Origin: Himantopus leucocephalus
Lineage: Eukaryota; Chordata; Aves; Charadriiformes; Recurvirostridae
Direction: 5' to 3'
DNA: 64,000 nt
NCBI GenBank assembly: GCA_003993805.1
Contig: RSEF01000002.1
Location: 95,759,502 to 95,823,501, forward strand
Shown here: positions 13,604-25,300 of the stretch, piece after piece
How the letters are laid out: every line of letters starts with the position of its first letter
How positions within the stretch are numbered: position 1 is the stretch's first letter
Position numbers and translations under genes: made by a program
The notes under the pieces: generated by a model
The model's input: the letters and a program-made list of their open reading frames with translations, nothing else
Database searches by the model: none
What the model was told of the DNA's origin: nothing

Positions 13604-13703
13604 NNNNNNNNNNNNNNNNNNNNNNNNNNNNNNNNNNNNNNNNNNNNNNNNNNNNNNNNNNNNNNNNNNNNNNNNNNNNNNNNNNNNNNNNNNNNNNNNN
13701 NNN
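13604..13703. other. Assembly gap of 100 N
   Basis: Exactly 100 consecutive N, the conventional placeholder for a scaffold gap of unknown length. The true missing length may differ. The left edge cuts a splice-acceptor-like context (see 13580-13603), so the gap could hide an exon. Confidence 0.98.
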
Positions 13704-13914
13704 TGTAGTCTGAGTCAGGCTTTGTGTATGCTTTGTAAACAGCTAGTTGGTTGTACAGAAATAAATGGAGACCTTCAAATTCATATATTTTCTTATTAGC
13801 ATGTGGGTATGCTGTTCAAGTTATGCAAAAAGATCAGGCTGCCTTGGCTATGATATGCTCTTGGGGGCATGGTAATCTGATAATAAACAAACACCATGGA
13901 GTAGTCTTACCATT

Positions 13915-14000
13915 TTTTATAAAACCTAATTAATTATGTCAGCAAAAGTATGCAGGCGAAGATGAGATTGGTTGTTTGCAACGGCTCCTTTTCAGGTTGT
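13915..14000. promoter_or_regulatory. Candidate regulatory stretch with tandem homeodomain cores
   Basis: TAATTAATTA at 13927-13936 contains two overlapping TAATTA cores and is followed by ATGTCAGCAAAAG. It lies about 220 bp right of the assembly gap. The stretch has no repeat signature. Conservation was not testable, so this rests only on motif content. Confidence 0.2.
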
Positions 14001-15269
14001 TAGTCTCTTCCCTTAAATGTTGATCAGCTACTCTGACTGCCTCAATGAAATCACTTCTGGGAGTAAATCCGCACTAAGTGTGAACAGTGTGACTAAATGG
14101 AGGTAAGAAGAGTGGTGCAAAACTCTGATTTTTCTTAAAACAGGCTGTGACAGGGAGATTTGTCATTTTGGTTGTGACTTTTTCTTCCTTTCCTTTTGCC
14201 ATACAAGTAGTCAGTAGGCTTGAATTTTGAGCAAGTTGTTCATCTGTTGAGGTGTGTGCATGTACGTGTGTATGTGTTGCAGTGTTTCAGTGCACCTGGC
14301 CAGTTTTTCAAAGGAGCTCAAGACATAAAACCTCTTCATCTGTCACGGACTAAGATCAGGGCTCACTCTGGTGAGCTTTTATAAAAAGCTGGGCATAAAT
14401 AAAAGTAAGCAGTCAAACTGGGGTCTCACCTGTTATGATAACATGCTCCATAGATTGATTCTGCAGAAATAGACTCAGGAAAACCTTTGGGAGGCAGATA
14501 CTTCTACAGTGGCACTTTAGCAACCCATTAGATTTTCATGGAAGTGGTTTCTGTAAGCTATTAAATCAGGGAACTGTTCTTGGCCAATTTCCCTTCTCAG
14601 TTCTCAGAGAGCTCTCTTCAAGCATCAATATGTAATGCTAGAATAAAACCAGAATTTTCAACAGTAAAGACAGAGATCATGTGGCTCATCTCTTCTTTAT
14701 CCCTATGTCTACAGATTATAAGATGTGACCTCTTTGCAGTCATTTGTTGTTCCCCCAGAAAGTTTCTGAAATCTCCCCACTTGTGAGATGATTCTCCAGT
14801 TCTCTATCCTAAACCTACAAAAATGTTTGGGTAGTTGAAGTGCTGGCAGGAAAAAAAAATAGCGTTGATCTCTCTGCTGTGATGATCCCTCCATAGGCAA
14901 GGAGTTCCACATTCAGATTCAAGACTAAATCAGGGCTGCTGGTCTTCAGCATTTGTGGCAGTAATTGCAAGCTTTCAGCTGACATGAGGAGCATGCTAAT
15001 ATTTTGAATGATGAACCCACCAGATACTACCTGTTCTTGTGCAAATCCTGCTCTGGTTTGGGATCTAGGGTGTCTCCTCTGAAACCTCTGTTTGTTTGTA
15101 TACAGGTATTAAGTAAGTCAATGATGGGCATCTTAAATGACAAGCTTTTTCTTTCCCCTTCCGAGTTGGTTTCTTAAAGTCACTTAAAGGGAAGGCACAC
15201 TGTAAACCGAACAGCTGATATGTGTATTTCAATCAAGTGAGGCACTTCAGTAAGCAGTTCCAGGATCCA

Positions 15270-15420
15270 CTGAGTGAAGGTCATCGGCAATGCTAATTAA
15301 CATTAACCATTCTGAGCACTGAATCTTCCCACTTATAGTGAAGTCCATTATGAATCCGTTGTGTTACATGTTTCATCATTAGAACTCTTCAGGAGTGAAT
15401 TATGATAGTGGCAGTGCTGC
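15270..15420. promoter_or_regulatory. Candidate conserved non-coding stretch
   Basis: Repeat-free sequence with a homeodomain core, GCTAATTAACATTAACC at 15292-15308 (TAATTA at 15294-15299), surrounded by varied non-repetitive sequence. It lies about 200 bp upstream of a CR1 tail. Inference from composition only. Confidence 0.2.
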
Positions 15421-15612
15421 TGCTTCTTTAGTGGATGGAGGGTGCATCAGGGATGTCTCATAAATAACCAGAGACGGTTTCATGGTTCAGACTCTGAATT
15501 CTAGCAGATGTGATTACTGGTCCAAGGTCTACTGTTGCCACAGGTTGTTTTTTGTCTGAGCATCATGTCTTAGTTTTCTGGCAATAAAATAGCAATCGAC
15601 ATTTTCTTCCCC

Positions 15613-15816
15613 AAAAGGGTTATCAGGCACTGGGGAACAGGCTGCCCAGGGCAGTGGTTGAGTCACCATCCCTGGAGGTATTTAAAAGACCAGAAGATGT
15701 GGCACTGAGGGACATGGTTTAGCAACGGACTTGGCAGTGTTAGGTTATTGGTTGGACTCGATGCTCTTAAGGGTCTTTTCCAACACAAATGATTCTTTGA
15801 TTCTGATTGTATGATT
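15613..15816 (+). mobile_element. CR1 LINE 3' end, 5'-truncated
   Basis: About 200 bp matching the 3' end of a chicken-repeat-1 retroposon in sense orientation. Recognisable blocks in order are ATCAGGCACTGGGGAACAGG, GGCTGCCCAGGGCAGTGG, TCACCATCCCTGGAGGTATT, GTGGCACTGAGGGACATGGT, TTGGACTCGATGCTCTTAAG and a tail of ATTCTNTGATTCT-type 8-bp units. Only the non-coding 3' region is present, so it is a dead 5'-truncated copy, the usual state of CR1 in birds. Several substitutions, for example ATGCTCTTAAG where ATGATCTTAGAG is usual, suggest an old insertion. Confidence 0.93.
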
Positions 15817-18289
15817 TATTTTTAGGGGGAGTAGCTTGGATTACATGCTTATAAGTAGTATACCAGAACCTACATAAATATTAACAGTAAGTTTAAGCAA
15901 CCAATGAAACAAAACTGAATGGGAAAATTAATGAAGAAAGGCAGCATTTCAGTCCTTAGTTCTACAGTTACATTGTAGAGCTTTATCTCCAAACACATTC
16001 AGCACAATCTTTTAAAATATTTAATTGTCTTCAGAAAATTATTGCTCAATCTTCATTATTCCATCAAATTAATGTTGGTTTTCATTTGATGCTTTCACAC
16101 TTAATTTTCATTTTAGGTCACGAGAACGATGAAATTATTCTATGTGGTAAAATAAACATATGGGAACAAAAATAACACCTAGACTCACATACTTATTTAA
16201 CTTATTACCCATAAATTCTTTCTTTTGTTCCTTCATAGAAATTTGAAGAAAAGTTATTGAAAATTCAAGAATAGTGAATATTTTTGCACCATGGAATAGT
16301 GTGTATACACAATTTTAAAGTTTTGAAACTTTTTTTTTGGAGGAAGGGGTTAAAGCTTTTGTCTTGACGTCTTCAAAGGATAATATGGATCATAAAGCAG
16401 AACACAGCTGAGCAAACATCTGGTTAGGTATGTTTTGCGTTGACCTGTAGAAGATACAGATTTTTTTAATGTTTTGTCTGGGTTGATTGTTTTGGGTTTT
16501 TTTTTGCTTTACATTAGAACATTAATCTTTCACATGTTCAACCCTGTGTAATCGAGATAGCTCATGTTTGTGATGCACTGAAGCTGCATGTCCAGTCTTG
16601 AACTGTCAGTCAAGCTGATAAGTATGTGTCCTGTTGACTGTTTCTATCAAAGGTGGTGGTGGGAATCATAATTTGGTTTTGTTTGCTAAAAACATTTCAA
16701 AATGATTCATTGACTTCAATAACATTTTTTCTGTTCATATGCTTCTAATTTTTAACATCTTGAGAAGACTCTAATTTGAATGAATGTAAATTTAAGTTCC
16801 TATTTCGCTTCCCAAACTGACCCTTCTGCAGTTCTCTCTGCTTTCTCTTCCGTCTTCCATATTACTGTTACTGCTCTTAATTTCTTAGTAGTAGTGACTT
16901 TCTCCTTGTGTACCTGACTAGTTATTATTCTGTCCTGAATTTACGTCCACCCTCTCTTCAATGGAGAAATATCTGTTCTTTATATTCTTACACTATTCCA
17001 AATATTTAGGCAGTGTAATAGTTACGGAGTCTATTAGGACACCACTTTGACTATAAATAATTCATGTCAACATGCTTGCTTTCAGTGTACATTTGGCTCC
17101 ATAGCACAATTCAGTGATAGTGATGCTGAGGCTGTAGATTTCACTGGCAGTTCAAGAAAGACTGTTAGATATGGCTTTTAGGGTTCTTATTCTCATTCAG
17201 TTTTATTTTACTTCTGGTCAGGTACCTCATATGAGGTTTCACAACCTGTCTCCCTACTGTATTAGTCTTGTGCTACCAGATAACATTTCAGTGACTCCAA
17301 AGAAGCTTTGCAGCGTACAGCAGATTAATGTAGCAAGAGATCAGGTCCAACTAAGTATTATATTTGAGATAAAGTGTAAAGACCTAGAGTGTCTTTATTT
17401 TTCAAGTTTCTTCTTAATTATTTTGATGTGTTATAATGCTTTTATTGTTTTATTTGGTGTAGTGACTGTATCAGTTACCTAGGGTGGGTTTGTTGGTTAA
17501 GAATCAGCCTTTGCTGCAGTGCAGAGTTATGATCCACCCGAGTACTATGAAGTGATACTTTAGATTGAGTGATTCATCCTGGAAAAAAATATTTTAGGTG
17601 AACCAGAGGCTAGAAGAGTGTAATGATAAATGAGCTGATTCACTAACCTTGTTCATGCGGCTAGCTAATAATACTTCTGTGTTGGTCTGCATTGACTCCT
17701 CTGGCAAATGCAGCCAGATAAGGTTACTACTTTCATGTATTTTTGGTTCGATTTTCTTCTTCCTTTTTTCATCTTCATGTGAGAAATACTGAAAATTATA
17801 TACTGGAGCTAAGACTTGTAAGAGGAAGTTGGTATCCTGTTTGTCAGGAATACAAAAGTTAATTACTAAATAGTTGTTTGACCCTCTGACCCAAGCTTTG
17901 TCAAACTCATTTTTCTTGCCCACTCTGCTCAAGTCGTTACTAATGTCTTGTGCTTTAAATGACATCGAAAACATGGCCTTTTCCTGAAGGAAGCCTCCGT
18001 GAGATGTATTGTTGGATAGTCATTGACTGATTTAGGAGTTTCAATTCCATCCTTGCTCTGAAACCTTAGCAATCCAATGAAATGGACGAATGAATGTTAT
18101 CCATAGCCTCCCTTTAATCCTTCATTGCCTATCTCTTTGCTTGCTGAGGCTTTTAACTCCTATTTGGAGCCCTTCTTCATCTGCCATTCTAGGGAAGTCT
18201 TAACTCATCAGTGATACTTTTGAAACTCAGGAGCATCACAGTGCAATATAGTTGATAACAACACCTTCCTGTCTATCTCATGGATTTAA

Positions 18290-18480
18290 TCCTTTTATTG
18301 TAACCACTAGCAACTTAATTTGCTAGGTGTATAGCGCAACATGAAATCCATCCGCCTTTTGATTTATGCAGAAATTAACATTGCCAGCTGGATTGATTAG
18401 GAGCATGTTGCAGTCCTTGATGTCACATGTGAGATCCATGCATGAATCTGTCTTTGCAGATCTAAAGAGTATCTTGGGAG
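18290..18480. promoter_or_regulatory. Candidate conserved non-coding element
   Basis: Unique sequence rich in factor-like cores: GGATTTAATCC (bicoid/OTX-type dyad, about 18283-18293), TTGATTTATGCAGAAATTAA around 18359-18378, and GATTGATTAG at 18391-18400 (PBC-class TGATTGAT-like). No open frame of note crosses it and no repeat signature is present. The motif density resembles developmental enhancers. Not verified by alignment. Confidence 0.28.
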
Positions 18481-20317
18481 AGGCAGGGCAACAACCTTGA
18501 ATTCTTCTTTTCCTTTTCCTCTAAATGTTCGGTGTATTTACCTAAAGCATATTTTGATTTTCTATGTATTTCCTATTGCTAGTACACGGAATTACAGGTT
18601 GGGTACCATTTATGCTATGGCCAGAACATTACACTAGTCATGTTTTCACTGTCTGGTTGCACTAAGGCTGGCCAGTGTATCAGTGCATTTGGGTAATGGG
18701 GGCAAGAAGTGAGTTTTGATTTTGCAGCACTCACAGTCTCGCAAAGAGCAGAGAGAAAGGGTCTCCTCTATAGCACAGACATTATTGCCCTGATGAAGGC
18801 AGTACATCCCCCCACATGTTTCACCAATAGCTCCTTTCTCCTGCAGTTTTCCCTAGAGCAGAAGCCTGGCCGCTGGCTCCTCTTGCTTTGGTGGGCTCTC
18901 CCTCCTGCCTCTCCAGCTGCCTGCCGGTCGCCACAGCAGGGCACTAACCCCAGCCTGGCTCCTAAGCCGATAAGGCATGCAGCTTATTAACTCCTGTTCT
19001 CTTTCAAGTGCCACTTGCTGGCAACGTAACTGCCCAGAGACGCGGCTGGTGGATGTACAATTTACAGATATTGGACAGAGCATGAAGCTCTTTTCCATTC
19101 CCATAATGGCTTTTTAATTTTCTTTTTGAAAACAATACTGCTGGTATTTTCCATGAAAAAGCTCCTGAATAAACATTTTTCCTCCCACTTCGACTTGATT
19201 CGGAAATACAATTTTCAGGAAAATATGAACACCAGCAGAAATCAATGGGTTTTACTCCTCTTTTGCTTTCTTCTTTTTTTAAAATAATGTATCTCCCTTC
19301 CCCCGCAAACAAGTCCCAAATCCAAAAGTCAGGAAAATATTTTCAGTTTTCTTTTTGTTGCCATCATTTGTATGGTTACATGTTACAGAAGTTTATGTGA
19401 TGGAATGTGTGGACTTGTCATTGGCTAACTAATTTTGAACAGGAAAAAGTTCTGTGGGAGAACCCATATAACAGTTGGCATGTGCAGTGATTCTTTCTTG
19501 TTAAAATACGTCAGAAAATAACTACATGTTGACAGTAATGGAACAGGAAGTGGATAAATATTTTCAATATATAGCCCCTGATGTCTGAAAGTCATCCTCA
19601 TTGTTGCTAGCAGAAAATGGAACATCTTCACAGCACTACACTGATAATTTCCCTTCTCACTGTGACAAAGAAGAAAGGAAAAATTTTAGGGAGGTGAGAT
19701 AAACAGGAAATTTCACTGCATTAGGCACCAGGAATGGTGAGGTACTATTTTGAAGCAAAATGTTGCAAATGCTGTGATAACTGGCGTTATCTTTGAGTTA
19801 GTATTCATGAAGTTTATAATTAATTAGGATATGTTGTTACTGTTGCAGCTGAATTTTAACTCTACAGCATTTTAGCATGCTCTTTTTTCTTTGACCTAAA
19901 TCCGTCTAATTTTTTGTCCTCGTTAAAAGCACAGAACAAAAACACTATTGTGTCTTAGGCTGTGCTCAGGCAGATCAAGGAAGTTTGCATTGCTAAGCAA
20001 AGCCATATACATTTTAGTCATCCCAGAAATGTTTGAACTCTACACAATTAAGTTAGATGAGTGTCCACGTGATGGAAATGTTAACTGCTTTTGCTTAAAC
20101 CTGTTTGTAAAACAGACAGTCCAATGGGGGAACAAAAGAGGAAAAAAATCTGAAAATGTAATCAGGCATAATAACACTTAAGCTTAGAGGGGAGAAAAGC
20201 ATTTCATTTGTAGATGTAAATGAAATGTCATTACAATTCAGTGTCTTCAGGACAGTTCTTCATTTACGTTGGTTAACATTAGCATTTCTTAAGGATGATT
20301 TAATATATATTTGAAAA

Positions 20318-20332
20318 CTTTTTTTTTTTTTT
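20318..20332. repeat. Homopolymer T tract
   Basis: About 14 consecutive T, followed by AAACTGGG. It has no adjoining retroposon body, so it is simple sequence and not the poly(A) tail of an insertion. Confidence 0.9.
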
Positions 20333-22123
20333 AAACTGGGAGATTATTCAGAAGAGCATGGCTGCAGTTTTGCAGAGATCATACAATCAGCACTTCCCAG
20401 TCCTGTGATTAAGATTTCTATTCTAACCAGAAGAAAGTGGAATATGTTTTAAAATGCTGTGAAAAATAACAGAATACCCTATGTGCTAACACATTCAAGA
20501 CAATTGCTTATGGTGTTAATAGGTTCTGTTTTGTTATTTGAAAGTTTGTTCTATTTGCTCTCTGTGAAAGGCAAGCTTTAGATTAAAAACATGCTGGTTT
20601 TTTTTCCCCTGGAAGCAGAGATCTTTGATCTATTGATAGGACAGGATCACCAGCTGCCTTACAAGCTTTTACCTAGGCATGGCTTGCTGATGCCTCATGG
20701 CCCTAACTGACAGAAATTGTCCTCGCAGCCCAGTGGGTATGTCACTGTCTGCTCACAAGGCTTGTCCTATGGATAAGCTCTAAGCCTAAAGGCCATGTGA
20801 CACCAAACCAGGAGGAGATACCTGCCTGCTAGGAAATGGGGTGGCCACCCATTCTTTCTTAATATGGCTAATAAGTGGAACTCTAGGAGAAAGGCTGATG
20901 TGAAGATTTGAGTGTTTCTCATCAGCTGTGTGAACAAAACAGGAGGAACAGAATTAAAGTAGATTTGAAGGCTTCAGAATGACTTCAGAAGGCTTCAGAT
21001 CCTGCAAACTACAGTGCCCATTGCAATGTTATTAGCTGCTGGGTGCTTGAAGATCCTTCAGTCTCCTAACACATGCATAGACCTCTGCTTCACATCTTCT
21101 TTTGCAAGGTGCAACAATTAGATCCTTCTGTAAATATGAAAAGTTATCAGTAACATGTTTTAAACTTTTCTAATAAGCTCCATTTTTTCCCCTATCTTCA
21201 AAACTCCTTTATGTACCTTTTCATGAAGTGTTTTTCTACACTGAATCTACAATTCACTGTCAAATGTACGTTCACAAACTACCTATAGAGTTTCTCTAAG
21301 GGTATCTGTAGCCACCAAGCAGCTGGCTTCTGGGCTTTGTTTGCTTGCTACCCTCCTACAAATAAACCTATGGGCAAATAAAACAGCTCTGAAATGCGAT
21401 GAACATCTGAATGGAGAATTGCACAAAAGAACAATTGCACATGCACAATCTTGCTGCAAAGAGAAGACACGTGGCAAGCTAGAAGTCCTGCTCATGGTGT
21501 CTTTCCTTTCCCCATCTGGATCAGTTTCTGTGGATTGAGATATGGAGGTGGAGAGTTCCTTTTATTTCCAGGAAGAGTATTTTCCTGCCAGATTTAAGGA
21601 TGATTAACTCCAGACTGAACTTTTGGGTATCCTGGGTGTATGCACAAAGCACTGGTGTAGCCATACCAGAGTGAATTACATGAGGCAGATTATTTCTGAA
21701 GGTAGGCGAAAAGAAAGGAAGGTCTGCTCACCCTATTTCAGGATTGCTTTATCACATCTTTATTCCACAGTGAGGAATGTGTTTATACTCATATGATTTT
21801 AAACTGGTGACCCAGATAAAAAGAGGTATGCATCATCTTGCAATACCTAAGCCACTTAGTCTCCTCATTGCTTTTGTTATTTTCTTGGATATTTTCCACC
21901 TCCCTCTATGACATCTCCTGGTTTTAGACATTTTAGAGGCAGGTTGTTTTTAGCACGGCTGGGTTTCAGGTGTGGTGATTATCAAGTAGCCTAATTTTAA
22001 ATGTTGGCAGTGCTGTTTCAAATGTGATTGTATGATATTTGTTATTAATGTATGTTATTATGCTTTCTATATTTTGTCCTTTTTTAAACTCTGAATTGTC
22101 TGAAGGTTTTGTCATCTGACAGA

Positions 22124-22157
22124 TTATTTTATTTATTTATTTATTTATTTATTTATT
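22124..22157. repeat. (ATTT)n microsatellite
   Basis: About eight uninterrupted ATTT units. The array directly abuts the truncated 5' boundary of the CR1 tail that follows, so the two may share an origin at the insertion site. Confidence 0.93.
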
Positions 22158-22302
22158 GCTGGTCCCTGGAGGTTTTCTAGAGTTAGCTAAGCATGGCCGC
22201 AGCTGACATCATCTCATGTTAGTGATAGTCCTTGCTTTGAGTGGGAGGTTAGACTAGGTGACTTCCAGAGGTTTTTTCCAACCATCATTTCTATGATTGA
22301 TC
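22158..22302 (+). mobile_element. CR1 LINE 3' end, old 5'-truncated copy
   Basis: Sense-orientation CR1 tail of about 145 bp. The diagnostic end block reads GGTTAGACTAGGTGACTTCC, then AGAGGTTTTTTCCAACCATC and a TTTCTATGATTG tail, against the family pattern of GGACTAGATGACCTCCAGAGGTCCCTTCCAACC. Divergence is clearly higher than in the copy at 15613, and the upstream portion (22160-22220) is only weakly recognisable, pointing to an ancient insertion. Confidence 0.85.
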
Positions 22303-25300
22303 ATGTATTAGTCATTCATTTTCTGTGTATCAAAGGTGTCTTTAACTTTATATACTTCCCGTGACTTCTTAACAAGCTTGTGATAGTGGGGGAAGTAATT
22401 TTCTGCTGCTCAACAGCAGGTTGAGATACCCTATAGACACAAACTCCGGTTAATGGCAGGCAATGCCACGTTCAGATGGCATGTGCTGTGAGTAAAAATC
22501 TGAGTCCTTCTGTAGTTGGTGCCTGATCTTTCCCCCAGGGAAGAATCCTAGCACACTTGCAGGAACGGGGGACACCCGAGAAATTGTGCCTTCGGGTCAA
22601 TTTCAGTGGTTGTCTGAAAAGCATCGCATTTGGTGCACAGACCTGTGAGGGTAGAGTTTGATCAGGCAGATAAATAGCAGAGAGGAAGAAAAGAAATTAC
22701 CGAACTGGAGAGCAGGGGGTGGCAGTGCACAGTATACATGGAACTTAATTCACTGGGGTTTCTCCTGTATTAAGTCAGCTGCAAAGTTGATAAAGCAGTG
22801 GAGTCATTTGAAACCAGTAGGTGTGACCTAGGCCCTTGGTATTTGTTTGTGAAGAAGCTTGTGGAACTATAAATGTGCTACGTGTATTGCTGTATTTATT
22901 GGGCCAAGGTATGGTGTCACACTGAAACCACCTCTGGCAGACCCTGTACCCATGCACTTTCACACGGCAAGAGATAAATAGTTTGGCGGTGGGCACTGGA
23001 AAAATGGGAATCAGTCGGGGAATGACGAAGGCTGTTTAATGAACTGAAGATAAAAAATGAGTAAAATTTAAATACATATTTTGGCTAAGTGAGAGACAGA
23101 TGGAAGAAATCTACAAATTTTGGGGGTGTGAAAGCTCTCCTGGAAGATGCAGCTCTGGTGAAATCAAAATACTTCACAAAAGCAGGTCAACTGCAGTAGA
23201 CTTTTGTTTCCAAAAAAAAAAAGTCTGTCAGACAAAGCACATTTTAATGTTTTGGAATACATCTTTTTAAATTCTTAAGTTTGAAGTGATTCTTTCGTTC
23301 ATTTTTCATCTATTTTGGTTTCTTTAGGAATAAGTGCAAGCAATAAACAAATAAAGAGAAGAGCCATGGAATTTTCCTTCCAAGTTTATTTGAAGTGTTT
23401 CAGTTTTGCTGTAATTTGGAGCAAAGCCAGAGTATAAAATCCTTGGCAATTGCTATCATCCGTTCAGTTCCCAGGGGGCCTGAGAAGGACTCGTCTTCAG
23501 AATCACACTTCAGCTAGTATCTCTTGAGATGCAGAGGCAACACTAATTGCCAGTAGCCGTACTACAGCTCATTTGCTTTGCACTCCAGATTGCAAGGGAC
23601 TGGATGTGCAAGTGGTTTCAATTTCCCGCTACGCCTGATGTCCAGCTGTAGTGGTACTGCTTCTCCTGTCACATTGCACTGAAAAGTAGCAGCCTTGTTC
23701 TTTTCTTCCCCGCTTGCTGCCCCTAATCTCATTCAGGATCAAAACAATTGTAAGGGAAGAATTTTCCCTGACACTTTCTGGGGACTACATAAGAGCTTTA
23801 GGAGAGCTTTCCTTTCTCTGCCTTCCTTTTTCTGTTACCTCCATTACCAGGTGACTGGGATAAGCGGTGACTGGCGTGTCTTACAAGAAACAGCTCAGTT
23901 CTGCTACCGGCTATTCACTAATTGGTTTATGCCATTGAGAGATTCTTCATATGTTTGTACATGAAGGTTTCTGTGATAGAGTCTGGTGTGTGAGCGTTTA
24001 AGGTGTCATTTACTGCTGAAGAAGTTATTGTTCTTGTAGGAATTCACAGGAAAAGTTGCCTGGAAAAATGGTTGCTGTCACTGTATACTTAACACAGTCC
24101 TTAAGATAAATCTTTTGCATTACAATAAGTTGGTTTGGGTTTTTAACAGACAGATTGCATTGTCTTTCATTATGTCTCATACGTAGAATATTTAAAGAAA
24201 CACATAGTTAGGACCTCATTTAGAAGTCAAACAATTGAATGAGCTATTGAATCAAGCATCAAAACTGGAGAAAAAAGATTTGTAATTATCATCCTGGTTC
24301 TGGTCTTGCAAAGCAACCTTTGGATTCGTCTGGTACGAGAAATTTAGCATGATCGATTCAGCAACTTTTTGTCCACTTCGCTTCAGTGCTGTCGCTACTG
24401 TGAAATCCCTGTTCAGGGACATTTTTCCTTTCAGGCACGCACATCAATCCTACTGTGGATAATTGGTTATGTATGGGTAGCACGGGAAGAGGAATTTTCT
24501 TAAGTGCTTACAAAGACACTGCTTCACAGAACTGCAGTAAATAGCGACTTGAGCAGTGGTTTTTAAAACTAGTTTATGAGTTTGTCTTTTTTAGACATAG
24601 TGACCTTTAAACTAGCAAATACAAACTGCTGTATAGTTTAAAGATATCATGTGGCATTCTGAAGTGCTACTTAAGAGCATTATGTGCATTCAAGATCAGA
24701 CACCAATTTACTTTCCCAAATGGCGGAACTAGGTCCTCTACCTAGCTGTCTTTTCAGCAGATTACTTGCTAGAAAGGAAAGTAAATTTGTCCCTGTTAAA
24801 CCTTTAGTTCTGTTTCATTCTCTGTAAAACCAACTTTGATCTGCACAACAGGTAGTGCCACCCCAGTCTGCATGACAGCTAGAGGAGGGTGCTCAGAAGG
24901 TCTCTGGATTTCTTGTACTACTGATGAGTCTTACATCAGAAATGGCTTTTTAAGATACTAGCTACGAAAAACTTGTACAGTTGTGCTTTGTACCACTTTA
25001 ACTGGGATTCACCACGTTTCAGAGAAATGTTTTATGTCATAAACCATAAAGATAATATTGTATTGTATTGGTGGGGTTAAATGTTTTGAAATGATAAAGT
25101 GCTTTTAAAATTCAGATACGTTACTTGGGAGTAGGGAAGGAAAAAAAAATCTAGCATTTCTGTACCTATGCGGAGAATGTACTTAAGGGCTATTGTGTCT
25201 TTAACAGATAATTAACATACATGGCAATTTGCAAAAGTTACAGACCGAATTACAGTCAAAGTCACAATTAGAACTACAACTGTAAATAGCAGAAAAACTG

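Noticed and set aside
17594..17974. 126-codon minus-strand open frame
   Set aside because: Not recognised, no splice pair, no start context or neighbour that supports it.
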